NCBI RefSeq assembly: GCF_000001735.4
Contig: NC_003076.8
Coordinates: 16,123,835 to 16,187,834, forward strand
Reading direction: 5' to 3'
DNA: 64,000 nucleotides
Origin: Arabidopsis thaliana
Lineage: Eukaryota > Streptophyta > Magnoliopsida > Brassicales > Brassicaceae
Shown here: in pieces, positions 37,886 to 47,550 of the stretch
Layout: every line of letters starts with the position of its first letter
Numbering within the stretch: the stretch's first letter is position 1
Notes under the pieces: model-generated
Told to the model about the DNA's origin: nothing
Databases searched by the model: none
Seen by the model: only the letters and a program-made list of their open reading frames with translations
Position numbers and translations under genes: made by a program

Positions 37886-40800
37886 ATGGCTTCGCCGTGT
37901 TTGACCAAGTCCGATTCCGGTATCAATGGCGTTGACTTTACCGAAAAATTCCGGTTAGAAGATTCCACTCTCTTAGCCAATGGTCAAGTCGTCTTAACCG
38001 ATGTTCCGGTTAACGTTACTCTCACCTCTTCACCTTACTTAGTCGACAAAGACGGTGTACCACTCGACGTCTCTGCCGGTTCATTCATCGGGTTTAACCT
38101 CGACGGAGAGCCCAAAAGCCACCACGTGGCATCCATCGGAAAACTCAAGAACATTCGTTTCATGAGCATATTCCGTTTCAAGGTTTGGTGGACTACTCAT
38201 TGGGTCGGATCAAACGGACGTGACATCGAGAACGAGACTCAAATCATCATTCTTGATCAATCCGGGTCGGATTCTGGACCCGGATCCGGGTCGGGTCGTC
38301 CTTATGTTCTCTTGCTACCTCTTCTTGAAGGCTCCTTCCGTTCATCATTCCAATCCGGAGAAGACGATGACGTGGCGGTCTGTGTCGAATCCGGGTCGAC
38401 CGAAGTAACCGGGTCGGAGTTTCGTCAGATTGTGTATGTCCATGCCGGGGATGACCCGTTCAAGCTCGTGAAAGACGCCATGAAAGTGATTAGGGTTCAT
38501 ATGAATACGTTCAAGCTTCTTGAAGAGAAATCGCCGCCGGGAATTGTCGATAAATTCGGGTGGTGCACTTGGGATGCTTTTTACTTGACGGTGAATCCTG
38601 ACGGAGTTCATAAAGGTGTTAAGTGTCTCGTCGACGGTGGTTGTCCTCCGGGATTGGTTCTTATCGACGACGGTTGGCAATCGATTGGACATGATTCCGA
38701 TGGTATTGATGTCGAAGGGATGAATATTACCGTCGCCGGTGAACAAATGCCTTGCAGGTTGGTTTATTCCGGTTTAGACTTTCAATTTTATCGATTGTTA
38801 GTTATTCTGACTTGTTTTAAACGGTTAAGTTAGGTTGAACCAGTGAACCGGTTTAATTTTGTACATTTTAACCGGATGCTATGATACGTTTGATACTTTG
38901 ATTAGATGTTGAAATCCTCGCACTGTTTTTTTTGGCCTTCCTTGAAAACGGTTTAGTTTGATTTTAATTTTTAGTCCACATGTAGTGAGAACCGAGATTT
39001 CGTGCTGGCTCAGTTTAACCAAATTCTATAAACCGGAATTTCTGTTTGATTATTGAAATCCTCACACCGGTTTAATCTGGTTTTACAGGCTTCTGAAGTT
39101 TGAAGAGAACCACAAATTCAAAGACTACGTTTCTCCAAAAGATCAAAACGACGTCGGAATGAAAGCTTTCGTCAGAGATCTGAAAGATGAATTCTCCACC
39201 GTTGATTACATCTACGTTTGGCACGCACTTTGCGGTTACTGGGGAGGTCTCCGTCCTGAAGCTCCGGCTCTGCCGCCGTCGACCATTATCCGGCCCGAGC
39301 TCTCTCCAGGACTTAAACTAACAATGGAAGATCTCGCCGTCGATAAGATCATAGAGACCGGAATCGGATTTGCCTCGCCGGACTTGGCGAAAGAGTTCTA
39401 CGAAGGTCTTCACTCTCATCTTCAAAACGCCGGTATTGACGGCGTTAAAGTTGATGTCATCCACGTAAGTTTTCCGTCTGACTTAACGGATTGTTTTGTT
39501 TTTCCGTTTATTCATTAACTTTTGACACGTGGCCTTTTTAATTTGCAGATATTGGAGATGTTATGCCAGAAATATGGCGGGAGAGTTGACTTGGCCAAAG
39601 CTTACTTCAAGGCGTTAACGTCGTCAGTGAATAAGCATTTTAACGGTAACGGCGTTATCGCCAGCATGGAGCATTGCAATGACTTTATGTTCCTTGGAAC
39701 TGAAGCCATCTCTCTTGGTCGTGTCGGTAAGTCTTTTACTTTCTGTTTAAAATGAAACTTAAAGACTATTTTCAAAATTTTCATATTAAATTATTTATAC
39801 TATAAACTAATGATTCATTTGGATTTGTTGTTGGAATTAGGTGATGACTTTTGGTGCACGGATCCATCAGGCGATCCAAACGGTACGTTTTGGCTACAAG
39901 GATGTCACATGGTCCACTGTGCATACAACAGTCTCTGGATGGGAAATTTCATTCAGCCTGATTGGGACATGTTTCAGTCCACACATCCTTGTGCTGAGTT
40001 CCATGCTGCTTCTCGGGCCATTTCCGGTGGGCCGATTTACATCAGTGATTGTGTGGGCAAGCATGATTTTGATCTCTTGAAGCGTCTTGTTTTGCCCAAC
40101 GGTTCGATTTTGAGGTGTGAGTACTATGCTCTCCCAACTCGTGACCGTCTCTTTGAGGATCCTCTTCATGATGGCAAAACCATGCTCAAGATTTGGAACT
40201 TGAACAAGGTAATAATGCTTTCTTTTCATGAGCTCTTCATTTACTGTTATTGGCCTCTTTTGAAAGCCTAATTAGACTGATTAAGGATTAAGCAAGTAGA
40301 ATCCATTAGAACCTCCCCAATGAGCTTACATTGATTTTAAATGGATATAGAGTTTGGTCTTTAGCACTTTATATATAATCTTGGCTGACTCTGAAAATTG
40401 TAAAGGCTTTTGGGTTTATTTGTAGCTAATCGAAACCTGTTTAATGGCTCAAGGTGTTATTAAATAGTCTTGTTAGAGATTAAACAGGCCTGTATAAACC
40501 TATATGAGAGGTTATAATGGATTCATATGGATCTAATTTGGGGTTTTTATTAGACTGGAGTTTATTGATCAATTTTGAAAATTTAATGGTGCTTTTGAGT
40601 CCTGAGTTGACTCGTTTCTTGGTTCACAAGGTTCAGTTTGTTCATTACAAATTTACAATCTTGTTTCTTGACATGTTTTTCTTGTTCCAACAGTACACTG
40701 GAGTTATTGGAGCATTCAACTGTCAAGGAGGAGGATGGTGCAGAGAAACCAGACGTAACCAATGTTTCTCTGAATGCGTCAACACGTTAACCGCCACCAC

Positions 40801-41251
40801 AAGCCCTAAAGACGTTGAATGGAACAGTGGAAGCAGCCCAATCTCCATTGCAAACGTTGAAGAGTTTGCTTTGTTCTTGTCTCAATCCAAGAAGCTTTTG
40901 TTGTCTGGACTAAACGATGATCTTGAGCTGACTTTGGAGCCTTTCAAGTTTGAGCTGATCACTGTCTCTCCTGTTGTGACCATTGAGGGTAATTCAGTCC
41001 GGTTTGCTCCGATTGGACTGGTTAACATGCTAAACACAAGCGGTGCGATCCGGTCTTTGGTGTATAATGATGAATCTGTTGAGGTCGGAGTTTTTGGTGC
41101 CGGAGAGTTTAGGGTTTATGCATCGAAAAAACCTGTGAGCTGCTTAATTGATGGTGAAGTTGTTGAGTTTGGTTATGAAGACTCAATGGTGATGGTGCAA
41201 GTCCCTTGGTCTGGTCCAGATGGTTTGTCTTCTATTCAGTATTTGTTTTAG
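37886..41251 (+). CDS. RS5: Raffinose synthase (galactinol-sucrose galactosyltransferase 5)
   Basis: Exons 37886-38757, 39089-39464, 39549-39726, 39841-40208 and 40694-41251 join in frame to 783 residues, the length I remember for RFS5, also called SIP1. It is a GH36-type enzyme that moves galactose from galactinol to sucrose to make raffinose, in the cytosol. Visible family features are FGWCTWDAFY, the nucleophile region DGVKVDVIH, QPDWDMFQSTHP and the acid/base region YISDCVGKHDF. There is no signal peptide. Raffinose made by this enzyme accumulates under drought, cold and salt and in seeds. The first in-frame ATG is 37886; bases before it in the open frame have no ATG. Stachyose synthase is unlikely because its extra insertion is absent. 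Confidence 0.96.
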
Positions 41252-42300
41252 AGATTTTGAAGGTCCTTATTTGTTTCCTTCTTAACTCCGTACCGTTCGT
41301 TGAGTTTTTGAAAGAACTCCGAGCCGTTTTTTATATGGTTTCTGAGAGTAAACAATTTATGTTGGTTTTTTTTTGTCAAACATTTATGTTGGCTTTTTTA
41401 TTTGAGGATTTTCTTTTTATCATTGGTAGAATCTTTGTACTGCCATATTTTCGTATTTATTATAAATGATCTGTTCTTTTCATAATTTGTGACAGAATTG
41501 TTATCAACATAAATTGTTTTAGTAGTCAATTTTAGTAGTCACTAGTGACCTTTCATTATGTAATCTCTTTTAATTTGTTTTTAAACCTTCGGCTCTCTAT
41601 GTTGCCGTGTAAATTTTACATTCATACAAAAAAAAAAAAAGCTTTTCAAAGCATATAAATAGAAAAGATTTTGATATATTAGTTGAAATGGTGGAAGGCA
41701 TAGGGTGGGTGCCAAGATAACCTCACCTTTTTGAGTTGTACCTTTCAGATGAAAAGATGTGTTACATTCTCTAATATGAACTTCAAATGATTTGAAAAAA
41801 AGTTGTAATCAGAGTAATCCATGCGTATTCATTTCAAGCCTATTGCATGCGGATAAGAGTGAAAGCATCATGCATTTGGTTTGGTAAGCACATGCGGCGT
41901 GATCAGTTCTTTGATGTATCATGATGAATCTGTTCAGATCAGAGTTTGTGGTGATGCCATGGAGTTTAGGGTTTATGCATTGAGAAACCCTATGGACTCC
42001 CAAATTGATGGTGGAGTTGTTGAATATGGTTGTGAAGACTAAAATAAATGGTAATGGTGTAAGTAAATCTAAGAGAAACCCAAAGCTCCAAACAAGAACT
42101 GATAATATCTTTTCAACAAAAGGAACCTTCTAGTTGAAATCAGCATACAACTAGCAGAATTTTTTTTAATGTGATTTAAGTGTTTTACAATAGCTTGTAT
42201 TAATTTCACAATTACCAAACACACACATTTATGAGATATTCTGATTATCCAATCCTTTGAAATGAAGCAATGTCACAAATGTATTAGGAAAGATGGAGTT
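41252..42300. other. 3' flank of RS5, including a decayed RS5 copy
   Basis: The first part is the RS5 3' UTR and terminal flank. The only other content is the RS5 relic at 41880-42070, listed separately. Confidence 0.6.
41880..42070 (+). pseudogene. Decayed duplicate of the RS5 last exon
   Basis: This stretch aligns with the end of RS5 (about 41033-41205). Shared blocks include ATGATGAATCTGTT, GAGTTTAGGGTTTATGCAT and GTTGTTGA.T.TGGTT.TGAAGACT. Substitutions and small indels break the frame and the match stops near the position of the RS5 stop. It lies about 650 bp downstream of the parent in the same orientation, so it is a partial tandem duplicate. Confidence 0.85.
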
Positions 42301-42313
42301 AAAAACCCGAATT

Positions 42314-42350
42314 AGCCCAATAGAGAACACAAATTGCCTCTAAAAGCCCA
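42314..42350 (+). promoter_or_regulatory. Two site II (AGCCCA) motifs before the first PPR gene
   Basis: AGCCCA occurs at 42314-42319 and 42345-42350. As TGGGCT on the other strand these match site II elements, common in promoters of plant organelle-function genes, including PPR genes. Confidence 0.45.
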
Positions 42351-42609
42351 AAAAAATTGGGTTTAGATCCACACGAATGTGGAGAGCCTTAACCGGATGT
42401 GTTCAAAGACCCGAAGGTCAAATCCCGTCTCTGTCAGAGGAGATGCCAACCATCTCTCCTTTCTACGAACACAATCAATTGTTCCGTATGTAAACATATA
42501 TATACTTCACCTAAACGGAATTCTTAACCGATGTGGGACAAATACTTATTCCTTTTCTTCAAAACCTCTCCCCTCCACTGCCTCTGTCTCTCTGTTTTCG
42601 CTCAGATTT

Positions 42610-44442
42610 ATGAAGAATCTCGTTTCAAACCTTCGATTTTTCTCCTCTTATTCTTCTTCGATAGTTCCGCGATGTAGTAACATACCTAAACCAATTCTCA
42701 ATCCTCTCTACAATTTACTTCCCCAGTCTCAAAACCCTAGTAAAATCGTGGATGTTATCTGTTCAACACTCAACCACAGTGATTATTCCGTCTTGTTACC
42801 TAACCTTCGTGACGAGGTGAAATCGCTGATTCCTCATTTGGGTTATCCTGAAATCTCGAGGGTTTTGCTTAGGTTTCAGTCTGATGCTTCTCGAGCTATT
42901 ACGTTCTTTAAATGGGTTAAATTTGATTTGGGGAAGAGGCCTAATGTTGGTAACTACTGTTTGTTGCTTCACATTCTTGTGTCTTCTAAGAAGTTTCCTT
43001 TAGCTATGCAGTTTCTCTGTGAATTGATTGAATTGACATCTAAGAAAGAAGAAGTGGATGTGTTCAGAGTTTTGGTTTCTGCTACTGATGAATGTAATTG
43101 GGATCCTGTTGTTTTTGATATGCTTGTGAAAGGTTATCTGAAATTGGGTTTGGTAGAAGAAGGGTTTAGGGTTTTTAGAGAGGTGCTTGATTCCGGTTTT
43201 AGTGTTAGTGTTGTTACTTGTAATCATCTACTGAATGGGTTGTTGAAGTTGGATTTGATGGAGGATTGTTGGCAAGTGTATAGTGTGATGTGTAGAGTTG
43301 GAATCCATCCCAATACGTATACGTTCAACATTCTTACTAATGTGTTCTGCAACGATTCAAATTTTCGTGAAGTTGATGACTTTTTGGAGAAGATGGAAGA
43401 AGAAGGTTTTGAGCCTGATTTGGTTACTTATAATACGTTAGTGAGTAGTTATTGTAGAAGAGGAAGGTTGAAAGAAGCGTTTTATCTGTATAAGATCATG
43501 TATAGGCGTCGTGTTGTGCCTGATTTAGTTACTTATACATCGCTTATCAAAGGTCTTTGTAAAGACGGGAGAGTTAGAGAAGCTCATCAGACTTTTCACA
43601 GGATGGTAGACAGAGGAATTAAGCCTGATTGCATGTCTTACAATACTCTTATTTATGCTTATTGCAAAGAAGGAATGATGCAACAATCGAAGAAGCTGTT
43701 ACATGAAATGCTTGGGAATAGCGTTGTTCCCGACAGGTTTACTTGTAAGGTTATAGTTGAAGGATTTGTGAGAGAAGGACGGTTACTTTCTGCTGTTAAT
43801 TTTGTTGTCGAGCTTAGAAGGTTAAAGGTTGATATCCCATTTGAAGTTTGCGACTTTCTGATAGTAAGTTTATGCCAGGAAGGTAAACCATTTGCAGCAA
43901 AGCATCTATTAGATCGAATTATCGAAGAGGAAGGTCACGAGGCTAAACCAGAGACTTACAATAACTTAATTGAGTCTTTGTCCCGTTGTGATGCTATAGA
44001 GGAGGCATTGGTTCTAAAAGGCAAACTCAAAAACCAGAATCAAGTACTTGATGCCAAGACATACCGAGCTCTTATAGGCTGCTTGTGTAGGATTGGTAGG
44101 AACCGTGAAGCCGAGTCTTTGATGGCAGAAATGTTTGATTCTGAAGTGAAACCGGATTCATTTATATGCGGGGCTTTGGTTTATGGATACTGCAAGGAAT
44201 TGGATTTCGATAAAGCTGAGAGACTATTGAGTTTGTTTGCTATGGAGTTTAGAATCTTTGACCCAGAGAGTTACAATTCGCTTGTTAAGGCTGTTTGTGA
44301 AACGGGATGTGGATATAAGAAAGCGTTAGAGCTTCAAGAAAGAATGCAAAGACTCGGGTTTGTTCCAAACAGGTTAACTTGTAAGTACTTGATCCAAGTG
44401 TTGGAACAGCCTTCTTTGCCCAATCATCTGCCTGAGAATTGA
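42610..44442 (+). CDS. P-class pentatricopeptide repeat protein (likely AT5G40400)
   Basis: An intronless 610-residue protein starting MKNLVSNLRFFSSYSSS, a basic, serine-rich N-terminus typical of mitochondrial import. From about residue 170 a run of 35-residue PPR motifs is visible, such as PDLVTYNTLVSSYCRRGRLKEA, split by family-type positions NTLI and PD. No E, E+ or DYW domain is present. P-class PPR proteins bind organelle RNA for stabilisation, splicing or translation. The frame stays open 77 codons upstream, with an in-frame ATG at 42397, but that extension has no transit-peptide or PPR character. I chose 42610, which gives the length I recall for this locus. Confidence 0.9.
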   Translation: MKNLVSNLRFFSSYSSSIVPRCSNIPKPILNPLYNLLPQSQNPSKIVDVICSTLNHSDYSVLLPNLRDEVKSLIPHLGYPEISRVLLRFQSDASRAITFFKWVKFDLGKRPNVGNYCLLLHILVSSKKFPLAMQFLCELIELTSKKEEVDVFRVLVSATDECNWDPVVFDMLVKGYLKLGLVEEGFRVFREVLDSGFSVSVVTCNHLLNGLLKLDLMEDCWQVYSVMCRVGIHPNTYTFNILTNVFCNDSNFREVDDFLEKMEEEGFEPDLVTYNTLVSSYCRRGRLKEAFYLYKIMYRRRVVPDLVTYTSLIKGLCKDGRVREAHQTFHRMVDRGIKPDCMSYNTLIYAYCKEGMMQQSKKLLHEMLGNSVVPDRFTCKVIVEGFVREGRLLSAVNFVVELRRLKVDIPFEVCDFLIVSLCQEGKPFAAKHLLDRIIEEEGHEAKPETYNNLIESLSRCDAIEEALVLKGKLKNQNQVLDAKTYRALIGCLCRIGRNREAESLMAEMFDSEVKPDSFICGALVYGYCKELDFDKAERLLSLFAMEFRIFDPESYNSLVKAVCETGCGYKKALELQERMQRLGFVPNRLTCKYLIQVLEQPSLPNHLPEN

Positions 44443-44529
44443 AGCAACGCTTGATGCGATGAAATTTGTATTCCTTAATCTTGGCCAGATGCGTAACTTA
44501 AAGAAAATACAAACTTAGAGGATGAGTAC

Positions 44530-44775
44530 TGCGGATCGTTTTAAGTGGTGGTGAAGTCTGTAGGATCTCGCACAAAGGGTCCAGTACTTGCTTAGCATCC
44601 TGGAGGAAAATGTTGTCCTTATAATTCAGTGCCAAGAGCATTTGCCTCAGCTTTTGCTGCTTTGTTTGCTGTTGAAAGCTTACCTCGACTCCAAAACACA
44701 AGTCTTCTCTGTTGATCAAACAAGAGCCAAGCAATGCCGATCGGTGTGTTCTTATTGATACAGGATGCATCCAGA
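44530..44775 (-). pseudogene. Decayed RNase H-like domain fragment
   Basis: On the minus strand from 44771 one frame reads DASCINKNTPIGIAWLLFDQ and then WSRGKLSTANKAAKAEANAL. This fits the start of the plant RVT_3/RNase H-like domain: first catalytic Asp in DASW, then AEA.AL. A frameshift near 44620 moves to a frame reading NYKDNIFLQDAKQVLDPLCE, the next conserved strand with the D.KQV motif. Frameshift and loss of flanks mark it as a relic of a LINE or of an RNase H-domain gene. Confidence 0.65.
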
Positions 44776-44789
44776 TAACAGGTTTATTG

Positions 44790-45480
44790 AGTTAGTTGGA
44801 ACTAAAGGATGCACCTGAAACGGTTGCAGATTGCCACAATTTTGTATTCTGTAGTAATTGTAAGAGTTTGAGAATGATTGTCTATTGGACCCCTTGTCTT
44901 GTGTCTTGTGGTTTCGTTCTTTCCATGGATGTGAAGTTAAAGTAAACTTTGTGTAGTTGCAGCAGTTTCTTTGTAACTCTATGAAACTTCTCCAAGCAAT
45001 TTCTTTGTAACTCTATTACTTTGTGCTCTGAAAAAGTCACTCTTACCAAAAGAGGGTAGAATCGATATTAACCAAAGGACCGTGTCTAAAACCAAATTAA
45101 ATGTTACATTGGCAAATAAATACAAGTTCCAGAAAGAGTCTATAAACTAATTGCTAAACCGGGAAAAATTTCTGCTTCTAACTCTTTAGCGTTGAGTTTA
45201 TAGGCCGACGAATCAGGTTAAAAATTCTCTCTTTATCAAATTATGAGGTTTGGATCTGTAATTTTGTGAGCTTTTAAGCTTGCACACCAAGTGCTTGCTA
45301 AAATGTCCAAGTGAGCTCTTTTAGGAATTCAGTGAATCAAATGAAGTTTTAGGTGACAAAAGTCAAAAGATTTTAAATGCCACTGCTTAATGAGATCAAT
45401 CAGCTCAGCTATTTTATATAGATTGAGATCTTTCATTCGTGAAAATGGATGCAGGTGTATAGGAAGATCATTTTATAGTC
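44790..45480. other. Intergenic region between the first and second PPR genes
   Basis: No gene seen. A short direct repeat, CAATTTCTTTGTAACTCTAT-like, occurs at about 44967 and 44997. The 3' part is the promoter of the next PPR gene. Confidence 0.5.
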
Positions 45481-47319
45481 ATGAGTAGAATCGGGAAACA
45501 TCCGGCTATCGCTCTGTTGGATTCCGGCATTACGTTTAAAGAAGTCCGGCAAATCCATGCCAAACTCTATGTCGACGGGACACTCAAGGATGACCATCTC
45601 GTGGGTCACTTTGTAAAGGCAGTGGCTTTGAGTGACCACAAGTACTTAGATTATGCGAATCAGATTCTTGATAGGTCTGAAAAGCCTACATTGTTTGCTC
45701 TCAATTCTATGATTAGAGCACATTGCAAGAGCCCTGTTCCAGAAAAAAGCTTTGATTTTTATAGGAGGATACTCTCTTCGGGAAATGATCTTAAACCGGA
45801 TAATTACACTGTCAACTTCTTGGTTCAGGCGTGTACGGGGTTAAGGATGCGTGAGACAGGGCTTCAAGTTCATGGTATGACTATCAGACGTGGTTTTGAC
45901 AATGACCCGCATGTCCAGACTGGGTTGATTTCTTTGTATGCGGAGCTTGGCTGTCTGGATTCTTGTCATAAGGTTTTTAATTCTATTCCGTGCCCGGATT
46001 TTGTGTGTCGGACAGCGATGGTCACTGCCTGTGCGAGATGTGGGGATGTCGTTTTTGCGCGGAAGTTGTTTGAGGGGATGCCGGAAAGAGACCCGATTGC
46101 CTGGAACGCGATGATCTCTGGCTATGCTCAGGTTGGTGAGTCAAGAGAAGCTCTAAACGTGTTTCACTTGATGCAGTTGGAAGGTGTGAAAGTCAATGGG
46201 GTTGCTATGATTTCTGTTTTATCGGCTTGCACTCAATTGGGTGCTTTAGACCAAGGGAGATGGGCTCATTCTTACATAGAGAGAAACAAAATCAAAATCA
46301 CTGTGAGGCTTGCTACTACGTTGGTCGACTTGTATGCAAAATGTGGTGACATGGAAAAGGCTATGGAAGTTTTCTGGGGTATGGAAGAGAAGAATGTGTA
46401 TACATGGAGTAGCGCCCTGAATGGGTTAGCCATGAATGGGTTCGGGGAGAAATGTCTCGAGCTTTTCTCTCTTATGAAACAAGATGGTGTTACTCCAAAC
46501 GCTGTCACATTCGTCTCTGTTCTCAGAGGTTGTAGTGTGGTTGGTTTTGTAGATGAAGGGCAAAGACATTTTGATTCGATGAGGAATGAGTTCGGGATAG
46601 AACCTCAGCTCGAGCACTATGGCTGCTTGGTTGATTTGTATGCTCGTGCAGGCCGCTTAGAAGACGCAGTAAGTATCATCCAGCAAATGCCCATGAAGCC
46701 TCATGCTGCTGTTTGGAGTTCTCTGCTCCACGCATCCAGAATGTACAAGAACCTTGAGCTTGGCGTGCTTGCATCTAAAAAAATGCTCGAGCTAGAGACC
46801 GCAAATCACGGAGCTTATGTCCTCTTATCAAACATATATGCAGATTCAAACGATTGGGACAATGTTAGTCACGTTAGACAGTCAATGAAATCTAAAGGAG
46901 TCAGAAAGCAACCAGGGTGCAGTGTAATGGAGGTCAATGGAGAAGTCCATGAATTCTTTGTAGGAGACAAATCTCACCCAAAGTATACACAAATCGACGC
47001 GGTTTGGAAGGATATCTCGAGAAGGCTGAGACTCGCTGGTTATAAGGCGGACACAACCCCGGTTATGTTCGATATAGATGAAGAAGAGAAAGAGGATGCA
47101 TTGTGTTTGCATAGCGAAAAGGCAGCGATTGCATTTGGTATAATGAGTTTGAAAGAAGATGTTCCGATTCGGATCGTGAAGAACCTTCGGGTTTGTGGAG
47201 ATTGTCATCAGGTTTCTATGATGATCTCCAAGATTTTTAACAGAGAGATCATTGTCAGAGACAGAAACAGGTTCCACCATTTCAAAGATGGTCACTGTTC
47301 TTGTAATGGCTTTTGGTGA
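45481..47319 (+). CDS. PLS-class DYW-type PPR protein with a GFW ending (likely AT5G40405)
   Basis: Intronless, 612 residues. P, L and S repeats run from about residue 50 to 420, for example ERDPIAWNAMISGYAQVGES. E and E+ motifs follow, then a DYW deaminase domain: HSEKAAIAFG supplies the HxE zinc/catalytic motif and CGDCHQ the CxxC ligands. The protein ends HCSCNGFW instead of the usual DYW. Family members direct C-to-U RNA editing in mitochondria or chloroplasts. The N-terminus (MSRIGKHPAIALLDSG) is not a strong transit peptide. The first ATG in frame was used. Confidence 0.93.
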   Translation: MSRIGKHPAIALLDSGITFKEVRQIHAKLYVDGTLKDDHLVGHFVKAVALSDHKYLDYANQILDRSEKPTLFALNSMIRAHCKSPVPEKSFDFYRRILSSGNDLKPDNYTVNFLVQACTGLRMRETGLQVHGMTIRRGFDNDPHVQTGLISLYAELGCLDSCHKVFNSIPCPDFVCRTAMVTACARCGDVVFARKLFEGMPERDPIAWNAMISGYAQVGESREALNVFHLMQLEGVKVNGVAMISVLSACTQLGALDQGRWAHSYIERNKIKITVRLATTLVDLYAKCGDMEKAMEVFWGMEEKNVYTWSSALNGLAMNGFGEKCLELFSLMKQDGVTPNAVTFVSVLRGCSVVGFVDEGQRHFDSMRNEFGIEPQLEHYGCLVDLYARAGRLEDAVSIIQQMPMKPHAAVWSSLLHASRMYKNLELGVLASKKMLELETANHGAYVLLSNIYADSNDWDNVSHVRQSMKSKGVRKQPGCSVMEVNGEVHEFFVGDKSHPKYTQIDAVWKDISRRLRLAGYKADTTPVMFDIDEEEKEDALCLHSEKAAIAFGIMSLKEDVPIRIVKNLRVCGDCHQVSMMISKIFNREIIVRDRNRFHHFKDGHCSCNGFW

Positions 47320-47550
47320 GAACCTAGCTATGTAACCATTTTTTAATTTCACCTAGTTAGTGATTTGACGATTTCAGAGGTAAAACATGATTATGATAAG
47401 AAATTTAAAATGTGATATTTATTGTTTATCCAATAGTAATTTTTTTTTTGAAGCCAGTAATTAATTGGCGTTAATAGTAAAAATGGTAATTACTAATTGG
47501 AGAAGGCTTTTAAGTTTGGTTTGAGGAGAGAAAGATAATAACAATGAGAG

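Noticed and set aside
42379-42396. PPR start at a GTG codon
   Set aside because: Non-ATG start with no support; the first useful ATG with presequence character is at 42610.
42397-42470. tRNA-like words (GGTCAAATCCCG) before the first PPR gene
   Set aside because: No acceptor stem, D-loop or anticodon arm could be folded around it; not a tRNA gene.
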